Positions 53,142 through 61,937 of a stretch of DNA of 64,000 nt are shown one piece after another; the first letter of the stretch is position 1, and each line of letters begins with the position of its first letter. Made by a program: the position numbers and the translations under genes. The stretch spans positions 44,429 through 108,428 of the forward strand of contig JBOEFW010000026.1 in NCBI GenBank assembly GCA_050633105.1. Reading direction: 5' to 3'. Source of the stretch: Aureispira sp050633105 (GTDB taxonomy: Bacteria > Bacteroidota > Bacteroidia > Chitinophagales > Saprospiraceae). Under the pieces are notes generated by a model, which ran no database searches, had not been told where the DNA came from, and was given only the letters and a program-made list of their open reading frames with translations.

Positions 53142-54872
53142 ATGAAAAATACATTACTCCTGATTTTCTGTTGTTATGCTTGGAGCAGCCTGGCTCAAAG
53201 TTCACTAATTGTCCCCCTCAACGATATTAACCACCAGTTACACAATCGCTTAGAAGTTCAAACAGGAACTTTTGGAGGGATTCATGGGGCGGTTAAACCT
53301 TTGTGGAGAGCCGATGTGGTGCATTATCAAAATACCAATGTACCAGAAGAATATTGGTCAGGGAACAAACGTCGCAGTTGGAATTATCAATATGTACACA
53401 ACGACTACAATGATATAGACAGCACCATTAAAAGCAAACGCTCTTTTGCCAAATTCTTATACCCCAATGGCGATCGCTCTTTTTTGCGTCACTTTTATAG
53501 AACTCCTGCTCATTTTTTGGAGGCGCGGACGCCTAAATTCTATGTCAATGTCAATCCTATTATTCATGTCAAAGGAAGTGTAGAACAATACAATGGTCAA
53601 ACACGTTTGACGTTTCTTAATCGTCGTGGAGCTAGTATTCGTGGAAATATTCTTGGGCGGGTATTTTTCTATACGGATGTTATTGATACCCAAGCTGATT
53701 TTCCGACCTATGTTGGCGATCGCTTGAAACGGGATTATGCTGTTCCTGGCGCAGGCTTTTTTAAGCAATTTGACAGCAGTTTAAAACCAGGAGAAGATAC
53801 GTCAGGTGTTGATTATTTAATGGCGCAGGGATATATTGCCGTTGATTTACTCCAAGATCATATTGGGGTGCAATTTGGACATGGACAAAACTTTATAGGA
53901 GATGGACATCGCTCCCTCTTTTTGTCGGATTACTCGACCAATTACCTCTATCTAAAAATCAATACTAGAATTTGGAAGATTCATTACCAAAATATTTTCG
54001 CAGAACTCACTCAAAATTATGGAGAATCGCAACGTGCTTTTGATTTAGCCTTGCCCAAAAAATACATGGCTGCTCATTACTTAAGCATTAATATTCTCAA
54101 AAACCTAAATGTTGGCTTATTTGAGAGTTCTGTTTTTAGCCGAGGAGGACGCTTTGATTTACAATACCTAAATCCATTGATTCTTTATCGTGCAGTGGAA
54201 CAAGCGGTGGGAAGTCCTGATAATATTGTATTGGGCTTGAGCTGGAAATGGAACTTCCTAAAACGTTTTTCTTTTTATGGACAATTTTTATTGGATGAAT
54301 TATCGGTTGGAGATTTGGTACGCCTTGGAGGAGGCTGGTGGGGCAATAAATTTGCTTTTCAAGCAGGATTAAAATACATCAATGCCTTTAAGATCGATCA
54401 ATTGGATTTGCAAGTAGAATACAATGTAGCGCGTCCATATACCTATAGTTTCCGTGACAGCTCTGCTAATTACACCCATTACAATCAATCATTAGCACAC
54501 CCTTTGGGGGCTAATTTTCATGAACTAATTGGTATTGCAAATTATCAATTGGCACCAGGAATGTTTTTGCGTGGGCAAATTAATTATGCCTATTATGGAA
54601 GAGATAGCTTGGGAAGTAATTGGGGCGGGAATCCTAGTGTGAGCTATTTATCTAGATCTAGAAACTTAGAGAACGTAATTGGGCAAGGAGTGAGTACCCA
54701 TTTATTAATTGCACAGTTGCGTTGGCAGTATCAAGTCCGTCATAATTTAGCGTTGGATGCCCAAGTGATGTATCGCCGAGAAGATACCAATATTGATGCT
54801 TTGGATAACAGTACTTGGTTGTTTTCACTGGGTTTGCGTTGGAATATTAGTGAGAAAATGCGAGATTGGTAA
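53142..54872 (+). CDS. Wzi/RemB-like outer membrane beta-barrel protein
   Basis: About 576 residues from the ATG at 53142 (MKNTLLLIFCCYAWSSLAQ; an ATG two codons upstream is equally possible). Signal peptide, then beta-rich sequence with YVNVNPIIHVKGSVEQY, GVQFGHGQNFIGDGHRSL and SRGGRFDLQYLNPLILYRAV. This is the pattern of capsule-assembly Wzi family barrels and of the related RemB gliding-motility proteins in Bacteroidota. Predicted to sit in the outer membrane and hold or assemble surface polysaccharide. Convergent with the thioredoxin gene across a bidirectional terminator. Confidence 0.82.
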   Translation: MKNTLLLIFCCYAWSSLAQSSLIVPLNDINHQLHNRLEVQTGTFGGIHGAVKPLWRADVVHYQNTNVPEEYWSGNKRRSWNYQYVHNDYNDIDSTIKSKRSFAKFLYPNGDRSFLRHFYRTPAHFLEARTPKFYVNVNPIIHVKGSVEQYNGQTRLTFLNRRGASIRGNILGRVFFYTDVIDTQADFPTYVGDRLKRDYAVPGAGFFKQFDSSLKPGEDTSGVDYLMAQGYIAVDLLQDHIGVQFGHGQNFIGDGHRSLFLSDYSTNYLYLKINTRIWKIHYQNIFAELTQNYGESQRAFDLALPKKYMAAHYLSINILKNLNVGLFESSVFSRGGRFDLQYLNPLILYRAVEQAVGSPDNIVLGLSWKWNFLKRFSFYGQFLLDELSVGDLVRLGGGWWGNKFAFQAGLKYINAFKIDQLDLQVEYNVARPYTYSFRDSSANYTHYNQSLAHPLGANFHELIGIANYQLAPGMFLRGQINYAYYGRDSLGSNWGGNPSVSYLSRSRNLENVIGQGVSTHLLIAQLRWQYQVRHNLALDAQVMYRREDTNIDALDNSTWLFSLGLRWNISEKMRDW

Positions 54873-54895
54873 GAAAAATAGAAGTTACAATAAAG

Positions 54896-54940
54896 AAAGT
54901 CCCCCTTTCAAGCTTAGGCCTGAAAGGGGGACTTTTCCAT
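54896..54940. terminator. Bidirectional terminator between convergent genes
   Basis: A perfect 15-bp stem (54896-54910 with 54921-54935; core GTCCCCCTTTCA/TGAAAGGGGGAC) with short T runs on both strands, placed between two convergent genes. Confidence 0.85.
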
Positions 54941-54957
54941 AAAAAAAGAACAGATAA

Positions 54958-56097
54958 CTAGTGTCCGTGTCCAAGTGTTGGTGCTAAACCTCCAAGCGAA
55001 CGCGCTTTTTCAAACGCCTTTTGTGCTTCTTCGTCTCTTTTTAGCTTGCGCAAAATAAAGCCTTTTGTTTGCCAATACACGGCTTTTTGATCCAATTCTA
55101 AGGATTGGTTGACCCATTTTAAGGCTTTTTCAAGCAAGGCTTTATCATCTACCCGCTTACCAACCGCCTGAGCATATTGGTGCAAGACATCTCCTTTCTT
55201 TTTGGCGTATTTCTTCAAATATTTATCGGCGGCAGCTGTATAATCGTCCATATTCTCTTTACCCGCTGCATAATTAATATCAGCTAACAAGCTATATTCT
55301 TTGTAAAAGCTAGGGTAAGCCTTTTTCATTTTATTCTTAGCAACTTCTACCAATGATTTGGTATCAAACTCAATGGCTTTCTGAATAACCGCATCACACG
55401 CATCGTGTACTTTGGTATAATAAGCATCTTTGCCTTTTGCTTTCAAAATAGCGTCTTGGTGTTCTAAGAATAAATCAAAAATCTTTGAATCGGCATCATT
55501 GGCAAAATCGTACAAGAAATCAAGACCCTCCTCATTGTTGAAATCTTTGTGTTGACGGATGTATTGATTGGCAATTTTAGTAGCAGGTTTTCCTCCTGTT
55601 AATAAAGCATAAGCATAGGCTCGTAAGAGTTCAGGGGAGCGATCGCCTTCTTCGTATTGTTGAGCGTATTCATCGGATTTGTCATTCTTGCTCAAAGCTG
55701 TTTTGCCCAATCCCAAGAATTGATCCGCAGGACGACTGCCTTTGGCAGCATGCACGACTTCTCCTTTCTCATCCAAAAATAAAAGTGTTGGATAAGAACT
55801 AACACGGTAGCGGCCTGCTAAACGAGGGCCTTCCCCTTTTTCCATGTCTACTTTGATGTTCACAAAGTGCTTATTAAAAAATGCACCTACCTCAGGAGCA
55901 GTAAAAACATTGCGCGACATTTGTTTACAAGGACCACACCAAGCAGTATAGGCATCCATGAAAATTAGCTTATGTTCTTGGGCTGCTTTTTCCTGCGCCT
56001 CGGCCAAGGTTCCTTTAAAAAAATCAATACCGTCATCGCCTGCCCGCAATTGAGCACTTCCCCAAAGGGATAGGAGTATAAAAAATACCGTTTTCAT
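54958..56097 (-). CDS. Exported thioredoxin-fold protein with C-terminal TPR-like helices
   Basis: 379 residues from the ATG at 56095-56097 (MKTVFFILLSLWGSAQ); the frame opens 15 codons earlier, but that would bury the signal peptide. The thioredoxin domain (about 25-145) has active site WCGPC (about 53-57) and cis-Pro loop RVSSYPTLLFLD. Residues 160-379 are helical, TPR-like, ending with a His-rich LGHGH. Expected to be a periplasmic thiol oxidoreductase or chaperone. The CGPC motif suggests reductase activity; the partner is unknown. Confidence 0.86.
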   Translation of the reverse strand: MKTVFFILLSLWGSAQLRAGDDGIDFFKGTLAEAQEKAAQEHKLIFMDAYTAWCGPCKQMSRNVFTAPEVGAFFNKHFVNIKVDMEKGEGPRLAGRYRVSSYPTLLFLDEKGEVVHAAKGSRPADQFLGLGKTALSKNDKSDEYAQQYEEGDRSPELLRAYAYALLTGGKPATKIANQYIRQHKDFNNEEGLDFLYDFANDADSKIFDLFLEHQDAILKAKGKDAYYTKVHDACDAVIQKAIEFDTKSLVEVAKNKMKKAYPSFYKEYSLLADINYAAGKENMDDYTAAADKYLKKYAKKKGDVLHQYAQAVGKRVDDKALLEKALKWVNQSLELDQKAVYWQTKGFILRKLKRDEEAQKAFEKARSLGGLAPTLGHGH

Positions 56098-56309
56098 AAT
56101 ATCGTGTGTTTTTAGTTGTTTTGGATCAAATCCTTCAGGCAAAGAAATGCAAATGCTGTGCTATTTTCTAGAAATCGCTCTAGAAGCAAGAGTTAGACTT
56201 AAAGGACACTTCATAAAAAGTACAAAGAATGTAATAAAAAGGATGTGGACAGCTCTTTTTTATAAAAAACTTAACAGCCTAACCATAAAATTAAATACCG
56301 TGTAACAGA

Positions 56310-56749
56310 AGTTTATTAAGAACACAATCCCCAAAAGCTTTAACATCTGCAACGGTATTGGAAGGACATAGGAAGGAGCTACTCGCGGAGCGATCTAAAT
56401 TAACCATTAATGAAGAGGAAGAAATGCCTGTTGTTGGAGTGAAAGGAGAACGCTACAAATATTTTGAAACCGTGGAAGAAACCTGTCCAATAGTATCTCA
56501 ACCCTTCAACCGATTCCTGATTTGACTTACTATCCCAATCCAACCCAAGGAAAAGTACAGGTGTCTTTAGGTCAAGTATTTGAGCAGATTAATTGCCAAG
56601 TGATTAATACACTAGGAGAGGTGATTCCTATCCAAGTATTTGAAAATAAAGAACAAGTACAACCTGTTATTTCTAGAGCAACAGGCCTTTATTTTATTAG
56701 AATGACAACCGATACAGGATTGGAATCGACGTTGATGATCTTAAAATAA
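56310..56749 (+). pseudogene. Remnant of a T9SS-secreted protein (C-terminal sorting domain)
   Basis: The 3' part (about 56490-56749) encodes a type A sorting domain: TYYPNPTQGKVQVSLGQ, NTLGEVIPIQVFE and ATGLYFIRMTTDTG ending in MILK. It has no ATG in frame; an open TTG at 56522 would give only 75 residues. The preceding sequence (about 56310-56520) is coding-like in a different frame (GHRKELLAERSKLTINEEEE, VVGVKGERYKYFETVEETCP) and stops just after the point where the sorting-domain frame opens. This fits a frameshifted, 5'-truncated gene whose product would have used the Bacteroidota type IX secretion system. Confidence 0.65.
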
Positions 56750-56865
56750 TAAATGTTGAATAGCCATTTGAATGCTCCCAAGTCAATTAATTGCTCTATA
56801 AACAGCAATTAGAAACGGAGGATTGAACTTTTTAGCGCTTCCCGTTATTGTGTCATAGTAATTGT

Positions 56866-56873
56866 TATTTTTG
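56866..56873 (+). promoter_or_regulatory. Promoter -7 element of the yqeY gene
   Basis: TATTTTTG, an exact TAnnTTTG match, 53 bp before the start codon; ATTG at 56847-56850 is a possible -33 at a short 15-nt spacing. Confidence 0.5.
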
Positions 56874-56926
56874 TGGTACAGAACCCATAACAGTTCACGG
56901 TTTATTTAACACTAAAAAATAGTAGT

Positions 56927-57373
56927 ATGAGTTTGACCGATAGCATCAATGCAGGAATCAAAGATGCAATGAAGGCAAAAGACAATGCTCGCAAGCGTAC
57001 CTTGCGTGCTGTAAAAGCACAATTATTATTGTTGCAAACAAGTGGAGAGGTAGAAGAAATTACTGCTGCACATGAAATAAAGTTGATTCAGAAAATGGTA
57101 AAAGAACGCCAAGATTCGTACGAAATCTACCAAAAACAAGGGAGAGAGGATCTAGCACAGCCAGAGAAAGAAGAAATGGATATCTTGAAGGAGTTCTTGC
57201 CCAAACAAATGAGCAAAGAAGAGCTAACCGCAGAGATCAAGGCTATTATTGAGCAAACAGGCGCGAGCTCTATGCGCGACATGGGCAAAGTAATGGGGAC
57301 GGCCAATAAGAAATTTGCTGGAAAAGCAGATGGAAAAACCATCTCTCTCTTGGTAAAAGAGCTTTTATCTTAA
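56927..57373 (+). CDS. yqeY: GatB/YqeY domain protein
   Basis: 148 residues. The helical YqeY fold is evident: DSINAGIKDAMKAKDNARKR, KMVKERQDSYEIYQKQGRED and SSMRDMGKVMGTANKKFAGK. Related to the tRNA-binding tail of GatB, proposed to act on tRNA-dependent amidation or mischarged tRNA. Single gene with its own promoter and terminator. Confidence 0.92.
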   Translation: MSLTDSINAGIKDAMKAKDNARKRTLRAVKAQLLLLQTSGEVEEITAAHEIKLIQKMVKERQDSYEIYQKQGREDLAQPEKEEMDILKEFLPKQMSKEELTAEIKAIIEQTGASSMRDMGKVMGTANKKFAGKADGKTISLLVKELLS

Positions 57374-57444
57374 GAAACAGATAGAAAGAATACAGGGCGT
57401 TGAAGTGGACTAGAAGAATCGTCCCACCAAGCTCAATTACAATA

Positions 57445-57483
57445 AAAAACGGATTTGCCCTAATTAGGTAGATCCGTTTTTGT
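57445..57483 (+). terminator. Terminator after yqeY, overlapping the next promoter
   Basis: AAAACGGAT pairs with ATCCGTTTTT around an imperfect interior; the T run abuts the TAATTTTG box (57483-57490) of the CvpA-like gene. Confidence 0.65.
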
Positions 57484-57490
57484 AATTTTG
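57483..57490 (+). promoter_or_regulatory. Promoter -7 element of the CvpA-like gene
   Basis: TAATTTTG, exact TAnnTTTG, 30 bp upstream of the start codon; TTTG at 57455-57458 is a possible -33 at 24-nt spacing. Confidence 0.5.
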
Positions 57491-57519
57491 GAGGATAGTA
57501 TAAGAATAGGAAACAAATT

Positions 57520-58671
57520 ATGGAAAACATAACGATAGATATCATTGATGTACTCTTTGTAGTAATGGCTACTTTTGGCTTTTACTTCGGGTTTACCTTT
57601 GGCTTACTCCAACTAGCACTGCTTTTGTTCTCCTTCCTATTTGCAACCTTGGCTGCTATGGCATTTACTCCGATGACGACCAACATCATCATGGAAACCT
57701 TTGCTGTAGAGTCTGTATTCCTTCCTTTTATTGCTTTTTTTATTACACTCTTGATTGTTTTAATGTTGGCGCGTATTGTGACCAAACTCCTAGAAGAAAC
57801 ATTGACGAATAAACGCTTTGATATTTTGGGGCGAATAGTGGGTGGTTTTTTGATGGCGCTTTGGTTTAGCCTATTATATAGTGTATTGGTGATCTTCTTT
57901 GGAAAATCAGGAGTATTCAAATTAGTATTTAACGAAGAGGTTATTATTGAAGCGACCGATCAATCGGTACGATTAGGAATTCCAGCGAAAGCGATTCCTG
58001 TTGGAACCGATACCTTATATATGGAGCGCAGCAATGATCTGAATCGATATATATTTGGTAATAACTTTGCTGAAAACAATGTAGATATTAGTCTAGGATT
58101 AGGCTTTTTTCCTGCGGGAAAGGATAACTTTAAGGCTTATGTGAGTAAGCAAGGTCAAGAATGGATTATTAAAGCAGAAGATACCGTTTTCATTAAAGGA
58201 ACAAGACAGTTATTAATCCAGCAAAATGAAGAAATGATTTGTTTTTGCGATAGTAGCTTTCAAATCTACCTAGAAGACGAGCGACTTATTTTTGATTGCT
58301 TGGATAAAGACCTCTCTGCAAAAAGTACTAGTTCCAGACTTTATCCTTATATCAAGGAAATTCCAAAAAGAGGAACACAATTACTGCAAGGCTTCCTTCC
58401 TTTTATTGAGCCATTTTCGAAATACATGGGAGTCGCCGTAGAGCGCCTCCAAGATGATCGAAGAATACCAGAAGAAGTCATCCAAACGAACTCAGAAGAA
58501 AACAACAAAACAACCGTTCAACCAGCAGTTGAAGACGACCCGATAGAATTGGACAGCATAGTTTTTTCTATGGATACAACTCAAATGCCTGTTGTTAGTC
58601 CTCCCAAGCCAGAGAAGAAGGTGCCTGAATTAGAAACAACTGAAGCCGACTCTGTAGAATATGAAGGATAA
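57520..58671 (+). CDS. CvpA family membrane protein with extracytoplasmic/soluble C-terminal region
   Basis: 383 residues. The N-terminal 135 residues are a CvpA domain with four membrane segments (IDVLFVVMATFGFYFGFTFG, FLPFIAFFITLLIVLML and GRIVGGFLMALWFSLLYSVL). The remaining about 250 residues are soluble with an acidic, Pro/Thr-rich end. CvpA proteins are inner-membrane proteins linked to colicin V export and purine-operon stress phenotypes; the mechanism is unknown. Its end overlaps the next start by 11 bp, so it is translationally coupled to the PabA/TrpG-like gene. Confidence 0.85.
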   Translation: MENITIDIIDVLFVVMATFGFYFGFTFGLLQLALLLFSFLFATLAAMAFTPMTTNIIMETFAVESVFLPFIAFFITLLIVLMLARIVTKLLEETLTNKRFDILGRIVGGFLMALWFSLLYSVLVIFFGKSGVFKLVFNEEVIIEATDQSVRLGIPAKAIPVGTDTLYMERSNDLNRYIFGNNFAENNVDISLGLGFFPAGKDNFKAYVSKQGQEWIIKAEDTVFIKGTRQLLIQQNEEMICFCDSSFQIYLEDERLIFDCLDKDLSAKSTSSRLYPYIKEIPKRGTQLLQGFLPFIEPFSKYMGVAVERLQDDRRIPEEVIQTNSEENNKTTVQPAVEDDPIELDSIVFSMDTTQMPVVSPPKPEKKVPELETTEADSVEYEG

Positions 58672-59242
58672 ACCAGCCTTGTTATTGTTAGATAATTATG
58701 ACTCCTTTACTTATAATCTATACGATTATCTAAGTCAATTAGGCGCTGCTTGTACGGTTTTGCGCAACGATGAATTTTCAACAGCAATGATTCCTACCTT
58801 TGTCAAATATGATGGAATTGTGCTTTCACCAGGGCCAAGCCGTCCAGCAGAGGCAGGGCATTTAATGGCTGTCATTGAGCAATTGCATTCAACGATTCCT
58901 ATGTTGGGCATTTGTTTAGGAATGCAAGCAATTGGAGAGTACTTTGGAGCGCAACTAGTTAGGGCCGCAATACCTATGCATGGGAAGGTTTCTAAGGTGA
59001 ACCATCTCCAAAAGGGATTGTTTGAACACTTGAAACAACCAACCACCGTCATGCGTTATCATTCTTTAGTGTTAGAACAGCTGCCTTCCGTCTTAGAAAA
59101 GACTGCTTGGACAGACGAAGGAGAAATTATGGCCTTGCGACATAAAAAATATGCCTTGCAAGGTGTCCAATTTCATCCAGAATCCGTTCTTACTAAAGAA
59201 GGCTTACTGCTCCTTAAAAATTGGTTGCAAAAAAGAGATTAG
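58661..59242 (+). CDS. pabA: Aminodeoxychorismate/anthranilate synthase component II (glutamine amidotransferase)
   Basis: 193 residues. Class I amidotransferase motifs: LLLDNYDSFTYNLYDYL, nucleophile region LGICLGMQAIGEYFG, and VQFHPESVLT with the catalytic His and Glu. Supplies ammonia for p-aminobenzoate or anthranilate synthesis. No pabB/trpE or trp gene is adjacent, so pabA and trpG cannot be told apart; pabA is used because the gene stands outside a trp operon. Overlaps the CvpA-like gene by 11 bp. Confidence 0.85.
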   Translation: MKDKPALLLLDNYDSFTYNLYDYLSQLGAACTVLRNDEFSTAMIPTFVKYDGIVLSPGPSRPAEAGHLMAVIEQLHSTIPMLGICLGMQAIGEYFGAQLVRAAIPMHGKVSKVNHLQKGLFEHLKQPTTVMRYHSLVLEQLPSVLEKTAWTDEGEIMALRHKKYALQGVQFHPESVLTKEGLLLLKNWLQKRD

Positions 59243-59758
59243 ATACCAACGGCGCAAAAGTGGGCAATTCAAAGAGCTTTTGAGTAAGCAAATATCTTAA
59301 AAACAGTTTAAAATTAGTAAAAGGAACTATAGCTGCTCGATTTTTGTACAAAAGTACTAGAAAGGCCAATCGTCGCGTTATTTTTTAAATACCTTCGAAG
59401 AATTAAGTAGATGCAAAGAAACAATCGTCTCATAAACTGAACTTGCGAGTTCACGCAGTAAAAAGGAGATGTTTTTTTCTAGATCAAGGTGAACGCCGAA
59501 CCCAGCTTGCTGGCTCGCGTAAACAACAACCTCGAAGAGCTCACGTAGGAAAGGCCTAACGCAGTAAATGGATAGAATAATCAACCTCAATGCTGAGCTA
59601 GATAGAGACAACCGTTTTTAGTGTGAACACCGTAGGCTTCATAGAGTAAATTTTTTTAGTGCCTACTTAAACGACCAAAAAAACTGCAATAATAAAGAGC
59701 GTTGATAAACGAATTCCCCTATACGCTTTTTGTTACAAACCATTGTAATACAGAAAAT
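59243..59758. other. Intergenic region with small inverted repeats (about 515 bp)
   Basis: No gene is supported. It contains a palindrome TTTTGTACAAAA near 59342, a hairpin TGAACT/AGTTCA with loop TGCG near 59438-59453, and two related patches GAGTTCACGCAGTAAA and GAGCTCACGTAGG...CGCAGTAAA. A minus-strand frame (59378-59611) has no recognisable features. A small RNA is possible. Confidence 0.4.
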
Positions 59759-60421
59759 ATGTACGCATCAACATTAATATCCTACTCGGTCCCGCCGCTG
59801 AAACGCTCTGATACAGGAGTGAAAGCATTGTTATGGATGAATGATTTCCATGTTAGGCATTTACCTGTTGTAGAAGATGGCAAATTGTTAGGCATTTTAT
59901 CAGAAGATGAAGTCTTGAACTTTGTAGATCCTGATCAAACCATTCAAGAAAGCGCTTCTGTTTTATTAGAGAAGTATGTTCCTGCCAATAAGCATTTGTA
60001 TGACATTATGCGCCTCATTGTGAATTACAACCTAACTGTTATTCCTGTTCTGAATGAGGAAGGAGAATACATAGGGTTAATAACGGTAGATGATTTGATT
60101 AAAAAATTAGCAGCGACTGGCTCGATTACACATCCAGGAGGTGTGTTGGTCTTGTCTATGGCACCAAGAGATTATTCTTTGTCAGAAATTTCTCGCTTGA
60201 TTGAAGCAGAAAATACGACGATCCTGAGTAGTTTTATCTCTTCTCCTTATGGTAATAACCAATTAGAGTTGACCTTAAAACTCAATAAAGAAGATCTCAA
60301 ACATGTTGTTGCTACCTTGGAGCGCTTTGGGTATGATGTCAAATCCTCTTTTTATGAGTCGGAGATCATAGATACATTACAAGATAGATACGAAGCCCTC
60401 ATGCGTTACTTAGACGTTTAG
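59759..60421 (+). CDS. CBS-domain pair protein with ACT-like C-terminus
   Basis: 220 residues from ATG 59759 (MYASTLISYSVPPLKRSD); a TTG at 59702 is rejected. The tandem CBS domains span about 1-130 (HVRHLPVVEDGKLLGILSED; LTVIPVLNEEGEYIGLITVD). The remainder (about 140-215) has the beta-alpha-beta pattern of an ACT domain (VLVLSMAPRDYSLSEISRLI). CBS pairs bind adenosyl ligands, so a regulatory sensor is likely. Cytoplasmic. Followed by a large palindrome with an assembly gap. Confidence 0.85.
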   Translation: MYASTLISYSVPPLKRSDTGVKALLWMNDFHVRHLPVVEDGKLLGILSEDEVLNFVDPDQTIQESASVLLEKYVPANKHLYDIMRLIVNYNLTVIPVLNEEGEYIGLITVDDLIKKLAATGSITHPGGVLVLSMAPRDYSLSEISRLIEAENTTILSSFISSPYGNNQLELTLKLNKEDLKHVVATLERFGYDVKSSFYESEIIDTLQDRYEALMRYLDV

Positions 60422-60441
60422 GCAATCTATAAATCAAAAAG

Positions 60442-60525
60442 AAAAAAGTTTCCATAGCTGTAANNNNNNNNNNNNNNNNNNNNNNNNNNNNNNNNNNNNN
60501 NTTACAGCTATGGAAACTTTTTTTT
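60442..60525 (+). terminator. Long inverted repeat around an N gap, terminator-like
   Basis: AAAAAAGTTTCCATAGCTGTAA (first 20 bases at 60442-60461, arm to 60463) is matched perfectly by its reverse complement at 60502-60523, followed by more T. The loop is 38 unresolved bases (60464-60501). Probably the terminator of the CBS gene with a sequencing or assembly failure in the hairpin. Confidence 0.6.
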
Positions 60526-60582
60526 GTAGAAATGTTTTCTCTTCAAAAGACCAAAGATTACTCATCACAAAAATAACAACCA

Positions 60583-61770
60583 TTGAGAAAAAGACGTTTA
60601 CTCAACCATTTTAACAACAAGACTACCTTATTATATAGTACCCTACTATTAATGGTGCTAGGAACAACGGCCTGTACTGAAGAAAAAGAAGCAGTTCCAA
60701 AAGAACGCCCGATTGTTTTTGTAGATACCACCTTAGTTCAAGCGCCAACTAAAGAGGGGCAGACTACCGTGACACGAGCAAAACCCAAAAAGGTGATTTT
60801 ATTAATAGGAGATGGAATGGGCCTAACTCAAATTACAGCAGGAAGTATTGCCAAAAAGACCCCTTTGGTACTAGAGCAATTTCATTTTATTGGTTTAGTA
60901 AAAACCTATTCTACCAAACTTATTACAGATAGTGCAGCAGGAGCGACAGCAATGGCAACAGGGAGCAAGACTTATAATGGCGCCATTGCCATGAATACAG
61001 CACAAGAGAAATTGCCAACCATTTTAGAAAAAGCAGAAGAAAAGGAATGGAGGACAGGTGTTGTTACCACAGCAACAGTGACACATGCCACCCCTGCTTG
61101 TTTTTATGGACATCAACCGACCCGCAGCCGAGTCAATCAAGCTTTGGCCGCTGAATTTCTGACAAAAGACATTGAAGTACTCATGGGAGGCGGTTGGAAT
61201 TATTTCAAAAAAGGCCCTGATGGGCGTGACTTAATTGCCGAAGCTCAGGAGAAAGGTTATTTTGTAACCGATAGTATTGAGAATATAGGAGCATATCGCC
61301 CAGATCGAATGATTTGCCTAATATCGCCCAAATTACCACCGCCTGTTGACAAGAGAGGAGACTTTTTGCCATTAGCAACAAGCAAAGCGATTGATGTTTT
61401 AAATTATGGTGATCAGAACTTCTTCTTAATGGTGGAAGGAGCACAAATTGACTGGGGCGGCCACCAAAAGAAATCGGATTATATTATTAGTGAGTTATTA
61501 GATTTTGATAAAGCAATTGAACAAGCGTTAGAATTTGCGAAGAGAGATGGAGAAACCTTAGTCATCGTGACTGCAGATCATGAAACGGGAGGGTATAGTA
61601 TTAATGGTGGCAATCAAAAGAAAGGTGAAGTGGACGCAAAATTTACAACAGATTATCACACGGCTACTATGGTTCCTATTTTTGCCTATGGTCCAGGAGC
61701 TGCCTCTTTTACAGGAATAATGGACAACACTGAAATTTTTTATAAATTGAAGCATTTAATGGAGCTTTAA
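60583..61770 (+). CDS. Alkaline phosphatase (lipoprotein-like)
   Basis: 395 residues, starting with TTG at 60583; no ATG upstream of the signal sequence is in frame. The N-terminus (KRRLLNHFNNKTTLLYSTLL, then LLMVLGTTAC) looks like a lipoprotein signal with Cys 31, though the lipobox is non-standard (TTAC). Catalytic features: IGDGMG (metal Asp, about 77), nucleophile Ser in TDSAAGATAMATG (about 117), and the late VTADHETGGYS. Releases phosphate from monoesters in the periplasm or at the surface. Single gene with no pho-box I can identify. Confidence 0.88.
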   Translation: MRKRRLLNHFNNKTTLLYSTLLLMVLGTTACTEEKEAVPKERPIVFVDTTLVQAPTKEGQTTVTRAKPKKVILLIGDGMGLTQITAGSIAKKTPLVLEQFHFIGLVKTYSTKLITDSAAGATAMATGSKTYNGAIAMNTAQEKLPTILEKAEEKEWRTGVVTTATVTHATPACFYGHQPTRSRVNQALAAEFLTKDIEVLMGGGWNYFKKGPDGRDLIAEAQEKGYFVTDSIENIGAYRPDRMICLISPKLPPPVDKRGDFLPLATSKAIDVLNYGDQNFFLMVEGAQIDWGGHQKKSDYIISELLDFDKAIEQALEFAKRDGETLVIVTADHETGGYSINGGNQKKGEVDAKFTTDYHTATMVPIFAYGPGAASFTGIMDNTEIFYKLKHLMEL

Positions 61771-61937
61771 ACAGTTCCTACTTACTAAAGAAAGAAACCT
61801 GAAAAAAAACGATTTTGATTTCTAGCAATACTCCTTGTAATATGTGTATCTTGCAGGAGCGTTTTTTATTGCTAATAAAATGTAGAAGAAATTAAAGGAA
61901 GCTAAGGCATCCATCTTTTACACCATTAAACCAAATA

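Noticed and set aside
59378..59611. 77-residue minus-strand frame
   Set aside because: No family resemblance, no promoter or start signal, and the DNA contains inverted repeats more in keeping with non-coding sequence.
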